Assembly: GCA_038527485.1 (NCBI GenBank)
Contig: JBCBFT010000018.1
Span: 1 to 64,000, forward strand
DNA from: JALEFZ01 sp038527485
GTDB taxonomy: Bacteria; Bacteroidota; Bacteroidia; J057
Direction of reading: 5' to 3'
Length of the DNA: 64,000 bases
Under the pieces are notes generated by a model, which did no database searches, had not been told where the DNA came from, and saw only the letters and a list, made by a program, of their open reading frames with translations. Numbering within the stretch: position 1 is the first letter of the stretch; every line of letters begins with the position of its first letter. This document shows positions 7,602 through 16,580 of this stretch, one piece after another. The translations under genes and the position numbers were made by a program.

Positions 7602-10121
7602 TTATCTAGGTACGCGAATGTGCTCTCCTAAAAATAGGGCATTCAGGAATAGTCGATTGGTCCCATACCATACGCCTCTAAAGTTAGGATTATCTGCAAA
7701 CATCACCACGCGGCCTCTACCAAGAGGGCTGACAATGACGGAAGCAGAGGGTTTGAGGAAAGTCTCATAATTGCGCTTGGAAATATACCCATCAATATGA
7801 GGCTCTTCCGTATACTTGGCTACCGTAGCATAGGGATTGGTGCTAGGCTGAAGGAAAACCTCATTGTTTTTATAGATAGGTAGGCTCTCATTCTGATATC
7901 CAAATGCCAGGGGATGCGTCAAGTCTAGTTTTACTTCAAAAATAGCCCCTCCTACTTGTTCTCTTCCCAGGTGCTCTGATGCAGAAATATAAGGCAAGGA
8001 CTTCACAGCAGGTTTCTTCTTTGCCTTGTCTATCGTGATTTTCTCCCTTACGATTTTGTTTTGAATGGCCCATGCAGAAGCACCCGCACTCGTGATCAAA
8101 GTATGTCCCTGCTTCACCCAATTTGCGATCCGCGCGCGCTGAGTCGAATCGAGTTGGCGGTAGCTGCCACTCACCATGACAAGTGTATTGTATCGCTCTA
8201 ACTCTACCCGTGGAAACATGCGCATCTGCACCTTCGTAATCGGCATTTTCACGCGTGTATCCAATAGATGCCAGACCTCACCCGCCTCATAAGAACTGAC
8301 TCCATCGCCTATCAACAAGAGGGCTTTCGGCTTTTCGAGCACTTCAAAATATCGGCTCCCCAGATCGATCCCTTCTAGGCTAAAACCTCCATTTACTGCA
8401 TATACAGGGATATTGAATGTCTTTTGGGCCTCCGCTACAATACGGAAGACTTCCTTGGCGGACTCGGACTGACGACTGACAGGAATCATGATGGCACCTG
8501 GAGAAAAAGATTGCTCTCCATCCTGCGTTTTGGCTTTGAATCCTTTGAAAGCTGAAGCGACTTTTAAGCCTTTGGCCTGCATGTGATAAGTCGCTGCGGG
8601 CGCATAGTAGTCGTTCCAATCCAGGATATACGCATAACTAGCGGGTTGTACCTTCTCCACTTTTACCAAATCCTTGACATTGGTGATCTCTTCTTCTCCA
8701 TTGAAGCTTCTCACACCTTGGTACTGCATGTTGTAGCAGTTGGCGACGGACCAAGCAGAGGCATCGTAAAAGACGGAGTCCCGATATTCGCGATAGGTTT
8801 CAAAGACAGTCTGTACCATCCGTCTTTGTGGTTGAGCTACTGGAACGACAAAGCGATCTCCCTTCCGATATACTTTGATCTTATGCATCAACAGCATTTC
8901 GATGAAAGCCTTGTTGCGATTCATATCGTGGGCATCCCCAAACTCATAGGCTTTGAATCCATTGTCAGGAAGCTCGTCGACGGCAGATCGGAAAAATGCC
9001 TGCTGGTACTTCCTAAGGGTTGCTTTGTTCTCCACTGAGGCACGAATCGTCGCAAAACTCGAAGTATACTGATTGCGGATAGTAAAAGGAAAGGTGATGT
9101 CCTCGTAATCGGTCTCTTGCAGGTGTCCTCTCGAACTTGCCTGTTCAAATAACAACGCCAATCCTCCCTGCAAGTCAGGATAGGAAGACCCATAGCCAGG
9201 ATAGGTTCCGTCAAAGGCTTCTTTAGTAAAATAAAAGGAACCCAGGCTGTCCAGATCGTTGGCAAAATAGGTCGCAAAAAGGTTATTGAGGTCCTCATAG
9301 TTCTCCCGTGGCATGATGGGGTCTTTGGAACCAATAGGCTTCATCGGCTCGAAGAAATAGGAGCTATTGGTCCCCATCTCGTGAACGTCTGTGACGACAT
9401 TGGGATACCACTGGTGGTACCAGTTGATTTTTCCTTGACTCTCAGGATGTACCAGCAGCAGCCAATCTCGGTTGAGGTCAAACCAATAGTGATTGGTACG
9501 GCCTCGGGGCCACATCTCGTTGTGCTCAGCATCATACTTGTCGGCGACGAGAGGGCTAGCCCGGTACTGATTGACCCACTGAGTGAAGCGGTCACGTCCG
9601 TCAGGATTGAGGACAGGATCAATGAAAATCACTGCATTTTCTAGGTATTTTTTTACTTCTTCTCCCTCGGAAGCGACAAGTGTGTAAGCTGTCAGCAAAG
9701 CCGCTTCTCCACCTGAAGGCTCATTGCCATGCACATTATACCCCAACTGGACGAATATCGGCACTTCATCATAATTGGTTGGCTCTTGGTCGGGATCGAC
9801 AAATTTGAGGTGGGATTCCTTGATCTGAGAGAGTTGATCTAGGTTTTCGGGCGAACTAATCGTCAGCATGATCAAGGGGCGACGCTCGTGGGAGAATCCG
9901 TAGACTTCTACTTGCGCCCGATCTGACAACTCTGCCAGGCGTTGGAGATACAAGACCATTAGGTCATGCCGCGTATGATATTCTCCTATCTCATACCCCA
10001 AGAATGATTGGGGTGTAGGAATATCTGGATTAAAGGGACCTTTGTCTTTAAAATAATAATCTTGTGAAAAAGCGACACCCACGAATAGGAGCATCAGCCA
10101 GAGGCTAAGGGTATATTTCAT
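7602..10121 (-). CDS. Secreted M14-family zinc carboxypeptidase
   Basis: The 839-residue protein starts with a signal peptide (cleavage likely after residue 19). The zinc site is His131-Gly-Asn-Glu134 and His247 (Asp-Val-His-Glu-Met); the catalytic base is likely Glu326 in Leu-Leu-Phe-Glu. The Asn-Pro-Asp-Gly and Asp-Leu-Asn-Arg blocks between them are also typical of M14 enzymes. Residues about 590-710 look like a class I glutamine-amidotransferase/DJ-1-like domain (Leu-Leu-Ile-Gly-Asp-Gly-Val and Leu-Ile-Thr-Ser-Ala-Gly-Ala), a combination known in Bacteroidota M14 proteins. Expected to trim C-terminal residues of peptides in the periplasm or outside the cell. Confidence 0.9.
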   Translation of the reverse strand: MKYTLSLWLMLLFVGVAFSQDYYFKDKGPFNPDIPTPQSFLGYEIGEYHTRHDLMVLYLQRLAELSDRAQVEVYGFSHERRPLIMLTISSPENLDQLSQIKESHLKFVDPDQEPTNYDEVPIFVQLGYNVHGNEPSGGEAALLTAYTLVASEGEEVKKYLENAVIFIDPVLNPDGRDRFTQWVNQYRASPLVADKYDAEHNEMWPRGRTNHYWFDLNRDWLLLVHPESQGKINWYHQWYPNVVTDVHEMGTNSSYFFEPMKPIGSKDPIMPRENYEDLNNLFATYFANDLDSLGSFYFTKEAFDGTYPGYGSSYPDLQGGLALLFEQASSRGHLQETDYEDITFPFTIRNQYTSSFATIRASVENKATLRKYQQAFFRSAVDELPDNGFKAYEFGDAHDMNRNKAFIEMLLMHKIKVYRKGDRFVVPVAQPQRRMVQTVFETYREYRDSVFYDASAWSVANCYNMQYQGVRSFNGEEEITNVKDLVKVEKVQPASYAYILDWNDYYAPAATYHMQAKGLKVASAFKGFKAKTQDGEQSFSPGAIMIPVSRQSESAKEVFRIVAEAQKTFNIPVYAVNGGFSLEGIDLGSRYFEVLEKPKALLLIGDGVSSYEAGEVWHLLDTRVKMPITKVQMRMFPRVELERYNTLVMVSGSYRQLDSTQRARIANWVKQGHTLITSAGASAWAIQNKIVREKITIDKAKKKPAVKSLPYISASEHLGREQVGGAIFEVKLDLTHPLAFGYQNESLPIYKNNEVFLQPSTNPYATVAKYTEEPHIDGYISKRNYETFLKPSASVIVSPLGRGRVVMFADNPNFRGVWYGTNRLFLNALFLGEHIRVPR

Positions 10122-10277
10122 AAAAAGCTTTGTTTCGTACGGGGAATGCTCAAAAGATTGAATCTACCCAAAAGCTGCCGAAAATCAACCCTTCAACTGT
10201 CAATCGTTTGATCCTCTATTGCTGCCATTCACTATCTTTCTCCTGCAATATGAAGCTCAAAACCTGAATCTATTCTT

Positions 10278-10793
10278 ATGCCCCGTCCCAAAAATAAAGC
10301 CGATCTCCTACTCCAAAGTCAGCAAAACTTCGACAAGCTCATGTCTTTCCTGGCTGACTTTTCTCATACTGAACTCAATTCTGAATTTCCCGAAGGCACC
10401 ATGAACCGCAATGTACGGGATGTGTTGGGCCATTTGTACTATTGGCACCTGATGATGTTGCGTTGGTATGAAGAAGGAATGCAAGGCATAAAGCCCGCCA
10501 TCCCAGCCGAAGGATATACATGGAAAACGACCCCTGCACTCAATCGGCACATCTGGGAAGCATGTCAATCAACAGATTTGGACATGACGCTACGTCTCTT
10601 TAGAGGGTCACACGAACGCGTGCATGCCTTGATTGGGCAGCATACAGATGAGGAGCTGTTTGAAAAGAAAAGATACAAATGGACAGGCTCCACCTCTTTA
10701 GGTGCCTACCTCGTTTCGGCCACATCTAGTCATTATGATTGGGCCTTCAAGCTGATAAAAAAGGCCTATAAGGGTATGATGCAGGCAACATAG
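10278..10793 (+). CDS. ClbS/DfsB-family (DUF1706) four-helix protein
   Basis: The 171-residue product matches the ClbS family by its N-terminal Pro-Arg-Pro-Lys-Asn-Lys-Ala-Asp-Leu-Leu, the Asn-Arg-Asn-Val-Arg-Asp-Val-Leu-Gly-His-Leu block near residue 43 and the Ser-Ala-Thr-Ser-Ser-His-Tyr-Asp-Trp block near the C-terminus. ClbS is the colibactin self-protection protein; most relatives have no known substrate. The fold is a DinB-like bundle. It stands alone and converges on the histidine phosphatase gene with 4 bp between stops. Confidence 0.85.
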   Translation: MPRPKNKADLLLQSQQNFDKLMSFLADFSHTELNSEFPEGTMNRNVRDVLGHLYYWHLMMLRWYEEGMQGIKPAIPAEGYTWKTTPALNRHIWEACQSTDLDMTLRLFRGSHERVHALIGQHTDEELFEKKRYKWTGSTSLGAYLVSATSSHYDWAFKLIKKAYKGMMQAT

Positions 10794-10797
10794 AAGG

Positions 10798-11292
10798 TTA
10801 ATCCATTCTTAGGACTACATCTGTTACAGCTTTTCCTACAAGGGTCACGATGTACAGGCTGCCATTGTCTCCATCGTCCATGTGAGGGTACTTTTCCTGG
10901 CCAATAATTTTATTGACAAAAACGGGTGTGGTATTGCTATGTCCGACGACGAGTACCGTCTTTCCTGTTGTCGCCTTTTGAAAAGTGGGGGAGAATAGCT
11001 CTCTAGGATCATAGCTTGCAATCTCTAATGACTGATCATTAGCTGTAGGTTGGGCTGTGCTGATGGTCCGTTTGTAATCTGTGGAATATACTGCATCAAG
11101 CGGGATATCTTGAAGAATCTGTGCCCACTTCTCTGCTCTTTCGTGGCCTTCCTTTGTCAATTCAGGATCGTAGTTGTTGGGATCGGTACGCTGTTTCTCT
11201 GCGTGTCGAATGAGATAGTAGGTCGTAATTTCTTGTGCATAGGAAGTAGATACACAAAATACAAGGGCGAGGATGAGGAGTAGTTTCTTCAT
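10798..11292 (-). CDS. Secreted histidine phosphatase-family protein
   Basis: The 164-residue product carries a signal peptide (residues 1-19, ending Ser-Tyr-Ala) and the phosphohistidine motif Leu-Ile-Arg29-His30-Ala-Glu-Lys. The second catalytic His lies in Val-Val-Gly-His-Ser-Asn near residue 115. Such short secreted members resemble SixA/phosphoglycerate-mutase-like phosphatases. Substrate unknown; probably periplasmic. Confidence 0.85.
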   Translation of the reverse strand: MKKLLLILALVFCVSTSYAQEITTYYLIRHAEKQRTDPNNYDPELTKEGHERAEKWAQILQDIPLDAVYSTDYKRTISTAQPTANDQSLEIASYDPRELFSPTFQKATTGKTVLVVGHSNTTPVFVNKIIGQEKYPHMDDGDNGSLYIVTLVGKAVTDVVLRMD

Positions 11293-11399
11293 TGGGGTTG
11301 ATAAATTGTAGGGGTAAAGATACTTCCCTAGCCAGTAACTTTTTAGTCAAAATGTTCAAGATTGTAGAATCTCAAACGACTTTTCTTTATTATTATGAG

Positions 11400-11626
11400 T
11401 ACTCTGTAACAAAAGTCTCTTAATATTAAGCCATCGCCTTCAGCGTCCCGAGCATTAGACTCGGGATTATTAGGGAAAAAGAACCAATCCCGATGATGAA
11501 TCTCGGGATGGAATTTCAGCCCAATGCATAAATCCGCCCCTATCTCCAAATTCCAAGCCCAACGCCCCCCCAGATTACCTGTTACTAAGCTCGAAAGTTA
11601 TAGTATAAAACTTTTGTTACAGAGTA
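11400..11626. mobile_element. 227-bp MITE-like element with 17-bp inverted ends and 5-bp target duplication
   Basis: The ends TACTCTGTAACAAAAGT (11400-11416) and its exact reverse complement (11610-11626) enclose 193 bp without a gene. Both sides are flanked by ATGAG (11395-11399 and 11627-11631), the expected target site duplication. Two internal hairpins are present: 11446-11452/11460-11466 (TCCCGAG) and 11487-11493/11503-11509 (ATCCCGA). These are the marks of a non-autonomous transposable element; the parent transposase is not in the window, and the IS family is not assigned. Confidence 0.85.
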
Positions 11627-11729
11627 ATGAGCAAGACAAGCTGAAAGAAGAAATTAATAACCCTTTGTAAAGAGACGATTCGCGATATTTATATCTTTAG
11701 CCTTAGGTCAAATCTAGTAGTGGTACTAA

Positions 11730-12422
11730 AGATTTGATACATCAACTAAACTTACTGGGTTGTGGGAAAATGAAAATAATCCAGAATTTAAACCCCATCA
11801 AATGCAGGGGATTAAACTAGAACTAGCTCAAGAATCAAATTACCTGTCTGCAAAACAACTAATTGAACGAGCAAATATCATTAGCATTGAGTCCAGAAGA
11901 GGTCGTTATGGAGGGACATTTGCACATAGGGATATTGCTTTTGAGTTTGCCAGTTGGTTGAGTCCAGAATTCAAGTATTACCTAATAAAAGAGTTTCAAA
12001 GGTTAAAGGAAGAAGAGAATGCCAGATTAAACCAGGAATGGAATTATCAGCGGTTCCTGACAAAGGTAAATTATAGACTTCACACTGATACAATAAAAGA
12101 TCACATCTTGCCAGCTCTCCAAGGTTCGAAGGATCAAGAATGGATAATATACGCTGATGAAGCAGATCTTCTTAATATGGCTGTCTTCGGAATGACTGCG
12201 AAACAATGGCGAGCCAATAATCCAGATCTGGCTAAAAAGGGAAACATCCGAGATTTTGCAGAGATCAGCCAGCTACATGTATTAACTAATATTGAGAGCC
12301 TAAATTCAGTGCTAATTGAAAGAAAAGTACCAAAGGAAAAACGATTTGAGATACTGGCGCAAACCGCTATCTCTCAATATCGGAGAATCGTAGATCAAGA
12401 AGATTTAAGGCGAATGGAGTGA
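11730..12422 (+). pseudogene. 5'-truncated KilA-N domain protein
   Basis: The frame encodes the C-terminal part of the KilA-N domain (Gly-Arg-Tyr-Gly-Gly-Thr-Phe-Ala-His-Arg-Asp-Ile-Ala-Phe-Glu-Phe-Ala, then Pro-Glu-Phe-Lys-Tyr-Tyr-Leu-Ile) and the usual C-terminal extension. From memory, complete relatives are about 60 residues longer at the N-terminus and read ...Leu-Gly-Leu-Trp-Glu...Asn-Asn-Pro, which is where this frame begins. Recognisable sequence continues upstream of the possible TTG start at 11760 to a TAA at 11727, with no ATG. So the 5' end is missing or degraded, close to the MITE at 11400-11626. If translated from TTG it would give 220 residues. KilA-N is a DNA-binding domain common in phages and also on chromosomes. 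Confidence 0.65.
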
Positions 12423-12501
12423 AAAATAATGAATATGGCGATATCCGACGCATGACCTTTCATGATAAATAGTACCCCTTCAAAATCTATTTCCCCTCCT
12501 T

Positions 12502-13317
12502 CTAGCCCCCCTGCTCCACTGCGAGGATCGTCGCTACATTTCGTCGCTCCAATGAAGAAAGTGAAGCGGATATCTGCTTGAGGTCTATACTTCGTCCTCT
12601 ATACCATGTCTGCTCCCTGAAGTACTCCTTCAAATCTGGAGAGCGGAAAATGTACCCCTTGGCAGCAAATATCTCATTGCGCATGAGCCGAAGCTGATAC
12701 GGATCGTATTCATACAAGCGATCGGGGGTGAGCAACTCACAAGAAGCAAAGCCATAGGCTCGATCGGTTCCCCTTTTTCTCGATTCGCAAAACTCTATCA
12801 AGCGTCCAAACTCATCTAGGCCATAAGCCTTAAAATCAATGGAGGTTCCTAAGATGACGTCATCATCAAAAAAGTTGTAGCCCTCTGCCAAATGCTTCTG
12901 GTCCTCAGCTAACTTCTCTGGATCTGTCACACGGTCTACCTGCTCTTTCACAACCACGAGTAGATCAGGTGTATAGATTTGGGCAATCTCTTTTTGTTCG
13001 TACGAAGCCAAGGAACCATCATTGTTACAGATTTTGGTGACTTCGACTACATCCAGAAACTCTCCACTGCGGTCAAACATAAAGAGTCCTTCCTGATAGC
13101 ATTCTCCATCAGTCATAGACATCAAAAGAAAGATATCCCTCGAATTGACACGTAGTTTTTCTTTGACAGACAATTGATAAGCGGCAAACTCACCAAAATA
13201 TGGCGCTGCCACACGTTCGGGAATCACGCCTTTCCTGTTGATGAGATTTTCAAATGAGGTTTGAGCAAAGGCAAAGGAAAATAAGCCGAGCGAAGCCAGA
13301 AGTAAGCGTTTTTTCAT
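12502..13317 (-). CDS. Secreted YARHG-domain protein
   Basis: From the ATG at 13317 the product has 271 residues and starts with a clean signal peptide (Lys-Lys-Arg then a hydrophobic core ending Ala-Phe-Ala). An upstream extension of the frame would put residues before the signal, so it is rejected. The C-terminal 80 residues form a YARHG domain: Pro-Tyr-Gln-Leu-Arg-Leu-Met-Arg-Asn-Glu-Ile-Phe-Ala-Ala-Lys-Gly-Tyr followed by Phe-Arg-Glu-Gln-Thr-Trp-Tyr. YARHG domains occur in extracellular proteins of unknown function. The N-terminal part is unrecognised. Confidence 0.8.
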   Translation of the reverse strand: MKKRLLLASLGLFSFAFAQTSFENLINRKGVIPERVAAPYFGEFAAYQLSVKEKLRVNSRDIFLLMSMTDGECYQEGLFMFDRSGEFLDVVEVTKICNNDGSLASYEQKEIAQIYTPDLLVVVKEQVDRVTDPEKLAEDQKHLAEGYNFFDDDVILGTSIDFKAYGLDEFGRLIEFCESRKRGTDRAYGFASCELLTPDRLYEYDPYQLRLMRNEIFAAKGYIFRSPDLKEYFREQTWYRGRSIDLKQISASLSSLERRNVATILAVEQGG

Positions 13318-13440
13318 GATGATTATAGCATAAATGGATAATCTACCCCTCCTCCATTCCACATGTGCTGTGTGTCCTTCATTTCAAAGACCCAAGAAAT
13401 GGGGAAGGGTGGCATGTCTGACCTCTTTCTACTTGTCTAC

Positions 13441-13896
13441 TCACACAAAATGGAGCTTCATACCCTCGTGAGTAGCCTTGAATCCTAACTTCTCATAAAA
13501 ACGTAGGGCATCGGGCCGCTTTTTATCTGTCGTGAGTTGAACCAAATGCGCTCCCTGTTTCTCCGCTTCTGCAATCGCCCATAGAAACAATTTTTCTCCT
13601 ATCCCTTGCCCTCGAAAATCTTTGTGGATGCGCACCGCTTCAATTTGCGCACGACTCCCGCCTTGATAGGTGAGATAAGGGATGATCGACAACTGAAGTG
13701 TGCCTATCACCTGTCCAGAGGAATGCTCCATGACGACAAGATGCTGGTTGGAGTCTGCTTCGATCCGCGCAAACGCACGATAGTAGCGCTCGGGAAGCGG
13801 GTCCTCAAAGTGCTCGCGCTGCTGGCCGAGTTTGTCATCAGCGAGCAGGGCTACGATGTATATGACATCTTCTCTGTGGGCAATCCGGATCTGCAT
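13441..13896 (-). CDS. GNAT-family N-acetyltransferase
   Basis: The 151-residue protein has the acetyl-CoA loop Arg-Gly-Gln-Gly-Ile-Gly near residue 100 after the strand Ile-Glu-Ala-Val-Arg-Ile, and the C-terminal Ala-Leu-Arg-Phe-Tyr-Glu-Lys-Leu-Gly-Phe motif. It should acetylate an amine with acetyl-CoA; substrate unknown. Start placed at the ATG (13896) rather than the TTG nine bases upstream. It precedes the convergent or unrelated genes without clear operon partners; the next gene on the same strand upstream is the amylosucrase, ending 42 bp away, so they may be co-transcribed. Confidence 0.85.
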   Translation of the reverse strand: MQIRIAHREDVIYIVALLADDKLGQQREHFEDPLPERYYRAFARIEADSNQHLVVMEHSSGQVIGTLQLSIIPYLTYQGGSRAQIEAVRIHKDFRGQGIGEKLFLWAIAEAEKQGAHLVQLTTDKKRPDALRFYEKLGFKATHEGMKLHFV

Positions 13897-13938
13897 AGGG
13901 AGCAAGTTATGTTTACTAAAACGGAAAAGCTCATCCCT

Positions 13939-15984
13939 TTATCGCCCCCAAGCAAACTTCTCCTTCAATACTTTCATCTCTTCTGCATCCTGAAAAGCAC
14001 CAAAAGTTCCCTTATCTGTCAACCAATAAATCTGATAGGGACGCATCTGGATGGAGTCAAAGTAGGTCTGAGGTTGCTGGCCCGTCAACTTATCCATCAC
14101 TTGTATAGGATCAAATCCACAACGATATAATAGTGCATAATGGACGTGTTGGACTTGGTGATGAAAATTGGCTAGGACTAGCGTGCGCGCGCCCTCGGGA
14201 TGCCACCTGAGATAGGCAAAGATGTGAGGATTCTCGCTCGTTTCGACGCTTACGGAGTTCTGATCTGCCATCTCTGGCGAAGCTTTACGCAGGAGAATCA
14301 GCTTCTGCAAGGCATCAAATGTGCGCTGGGTGACCGTGCCTTCCTCTTGTCGCTTCGCTGCTCTTTTCCAATCTATGATCGGGCGATGCATCCAGCGATT
14401 GTCATAAGACTGATCAGGATTCTCCAAATACGTATGATCATTTCCCGTCCCTGTCTCATCTCCATAATATACCATGGGTAGTCCTCCATAAGACAGCATG
14501 ATGCCATGCAGCATGACAAACTTATCAATGGCCCGTTCGATCGCTGCTTGATCCCCCGATTGCTCGGCATGCTCCAACCCAATTAGCGCCGCCAAAGAAC
14601 CAGATATCCTGGCATCTCCTGTCTTGGGATTGTGCGCAAAAGGTGCACCCAAGGCTGTAGAACCCTGAAATCTTCCCGAATAAAAGTCTATCAGAAAATC
14701 CTTGTGCCTGTAAGGGTCTTTCCCTAAGGATCGGATATGTGCATCTTCAAACCCCAAACCGATGTCATCATGGCATCGTAAATAAGTGATCCAAGTGGTG
14801 CGATCAGGCTTTTGCGGTACATCTTGGATACTCACATTGAGGAGATTGACTTCGCCAGTAGCGAGCGCTTCCCAAAGTGTTGCCATGAAGGTCGCATGAT
14901 AGGCAACCTCACATTCATGTCCTCGCTTTTCACCTTCGCCAAAATACTTGATCACTTCATGGGGTGCCACAATCGCCTCAGCTATAAAGGCTACACCTGG
15001 CGCGGCGACTTGGGCACACGCCTTGAATAATTGCAGGATGGTATGCGCCTGAGGTAAATTTTGAGAGACTGTCCCCATTTCCTTCCATGTAAAAGCTACG
15101 GCATCCAGTCTGAGGATGTCTACTCCTAGATTAGCCAAAAATAGCATGACCTTGAGCATCTCCCGAAATACCCTAGGATTGCGATAATTCAAATCCCACT
15201 GATAATTGTGAAAGACGGTCATGACCCATTGCTGTAGCTCCCTGATATAAGTAAAATTGCCAGGAGCCGAATGGGGAAATACCTCTGGTAAGTTCTGCTC
15301 GAACTGATCAGGTATGTTCCGATCGGGGTAGAAATAATAATAATCTTTGTACTGAGGATGTCCTTTTCGCGCTTCCTGCGCCCAAGCATGTTCATCGGAT
15401 GTATGATTCATGACCATATCCAAGGCCATCAGCATCCCCTTGGATCGAAGCATATGCGCTGTCTGACGCAGATCGTCTATGTCCCCAAATCGTGCATCCA
15501 CACTGCGATAATCAGAAACGGCGTAGCCTCCATCATTGCTCCCTTCGGGAGACTGTAACAAAGGCATGAGATGGACCAAGTTGATGCCCAACTCCTCGAG
15601 ATACGCTATCTTATCCTGAAATGCTGGCAAATTTCCTGCGAAACGATCGACGTAGAGCATCATTCCCACCCACTTCTCGCTGAGCAGCCAGTCGGGCGAT
15701 GCTACACGCTCTAGATCCAACTTTCGAAGATCATGGGATCTCGCGCCAAAAGCCGCTGTCAGATCCCCAATCAATAACTCAAACTCTCGATCAGCATCAG
15801 GATGTCCCCCATATAGCTGGTCATAAGATCTTCGAATGTGATAAAGATTGGCATAGAATCGGTGCAGAAACTGGCGATTTACAGCATCGTCTTGTGCAAG
15901 GGAGCGGATAGAAGGGTGATGTTCTAGCGAGTGGTATAATACAGGATCGTACACAGCGTCTCTTTTGTATGGTAGTTTCGGCAA
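13939..15984 (-). CDS. Amylosucrase-type GH13 enzyme
   Basis: The 681-residue protein matches GH13 amylosucrases over its full length. The barrel holds the nucleophile Asp294 (Leu-Arg-Leu-Asp-Ala-Val-Ala), the acid/base Glu336 (Ile-Ala-Glu-Ala) and His405-Asp406-Asp407 in the third catalytic block. Amylosucrase splits sucrose and builds alpha-1,4-glucan; some relatives are sucrose hydrolases. No signal peptide is seen, so it acts in the cytosol. No in-frame ATG lies near the N-terminus: a stop occurs at 16021-16023 and the conserved sequence begins at once, so the TTG at 15984 is the likely start. No sucrose transporter or fructokinase is adjacent. Confidence 0.88.
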   Translation of the reverse strand: MPKLPYKRDAVYDPVLYHSLEHHPSIRSLAQDDAVNRQFLHRFYANLYHIRRSYDQLYGGHPDADREFELLIGDLTAAFGARSHDLRKLDLERVASPDWLLSEKWVGMMLYVDRFAGNLPAFQDKIAYLEELGINLVHLMPLLQSPEGSNDGGYAVSDYRSVDARFGDIDDLRQTAHMLRSKGMLMALDMVMNHTSDEHAWAQEARKGHPQYKDYYYFYPDRNIPDQFEQNLPEVFPHSAPGNFTYIRELQQWVMTVFHNYQWDLNYRNPRVFREMLKVMLFLANLGVDILRLDAVAFTWKEMGTVSQNLPQAHTILQLFKACAQVAAPGVAFIAEAIVAPHEVIKYFGEGEKRGHECEVAYHATFMATLWEALATGEVNLLNVSIQDVPQKPDRTTWITYLRCHDDIGLGFEDAHIRSLGKDPYRHKDFLIDFYSGRFQGSTALGAPFAHNPKTGDARISGSLAALIGLEHAEQSGDQAAIERAIDKFVMLHGIMLSYGGLPMVYYGDETGTGNDHTYLENPDQSYDNRWMHRPIIDWKRAAKRQEEGTVTQRTFDALQKLILLRKASPEMADQNSVSVETSENPHIFAYLRWHPEGARTLVLANFHHQVQHVHYALLYRCGFDPIQVMDKLTGQQPQTYFDSIQMRPYQIYWLTDKGTFGAFQDAEEMKVLKEKFAWGR

Positions 15985-16154
15985 AGGTAGGGAAAAGCAG
16001 ATGAACTCACCATCTCTTATTTAGAGCTGAATTTTCTTCATGTCCAACATGATATGAGAGACTTCTTTTTCCTGTGTAAAAAGTTTGGGATGCTTTCCCT
16101 TTCCCTTATCTCCTAGTTTAGAATAATAGAAAGATAATTTGTTGTGTATACCCT

Positions 16155-16532
16155 ATGAAATTTCAACCCATGAAATGGATAACTCTTGTTGCCCTATTCT
16201 TTTTGATCGCTTGTATACCTGATCCGTTGCCCACCAACAATGCTGTGACAGTATTGATATTTCCCAATCCTGTCGAGGACCGACTCGGTGTCAATATTAC
16301 TTTTCAAGACTCAACAGCAGCAGAAATTAGGCTTATAGGAGCAGAAAGCTCACGTGAGCTACTATTTGAAGGGAATTTGATTCCTGAGCCAGACAGCGGC
16401 GTGGTTATATCTCCTTCCTTCAATACCACGTTCTCCTTTGACATAGCCGATGTACCTGCAGGTAACTACCGTCTCCTGGTAGAGACTACAAATCCTGAGC
16501 TTACCCAAGCAGTAGATGTCATCAAGTTTTAA
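16155..16532 (+). CDS. Small lipoprotein made mostly of a T9SS-sorting-domain-like fold
   Basis: The 125-residue product has a lipoprotein signal with lipobox Leu-Ile-Ala-Cys (Cys20). Almost directly after the Cys comes Phe-Pro-Asn-Pro-Val-Glu-Asp-Arg-Leu, and near the end Val-Pro-Ala-Gly-Asn-Tyr-Arg-Leu-Leu-Val: the two signatures of type A T9SS C-terminal domains. No cargo domain is present. It may be a lipid-anchored stand-alone beta-sandwich rather than a secretion substrate. The barrel protein gene follows 48 bp downstream and is probably co-transcribed. Confidence 0.75.
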   Translation: MKFQPMKWITLVALFFLIACIPDPLPTNNAVTVLIFPNPVEDRLGVNITFQDSTAAEIRLIGAESSRELLFEGNLIPEPDSGVVISPSFNTTFSFDIADVPAGNYRLLVETTNPELTQAVDVIKF

Positions 16533-16580
16533 CGCGTATCATTCTTCTTCTGTTTTCCCTTCTCCTATACATATAAAAAC

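Noticed and set aside
11730..12422. Prophage remnant, suggested by KilA-N
   Set aside because: Only one phage-like gene is present and KilA-N genes are common on Bacteroidota chromosomes.
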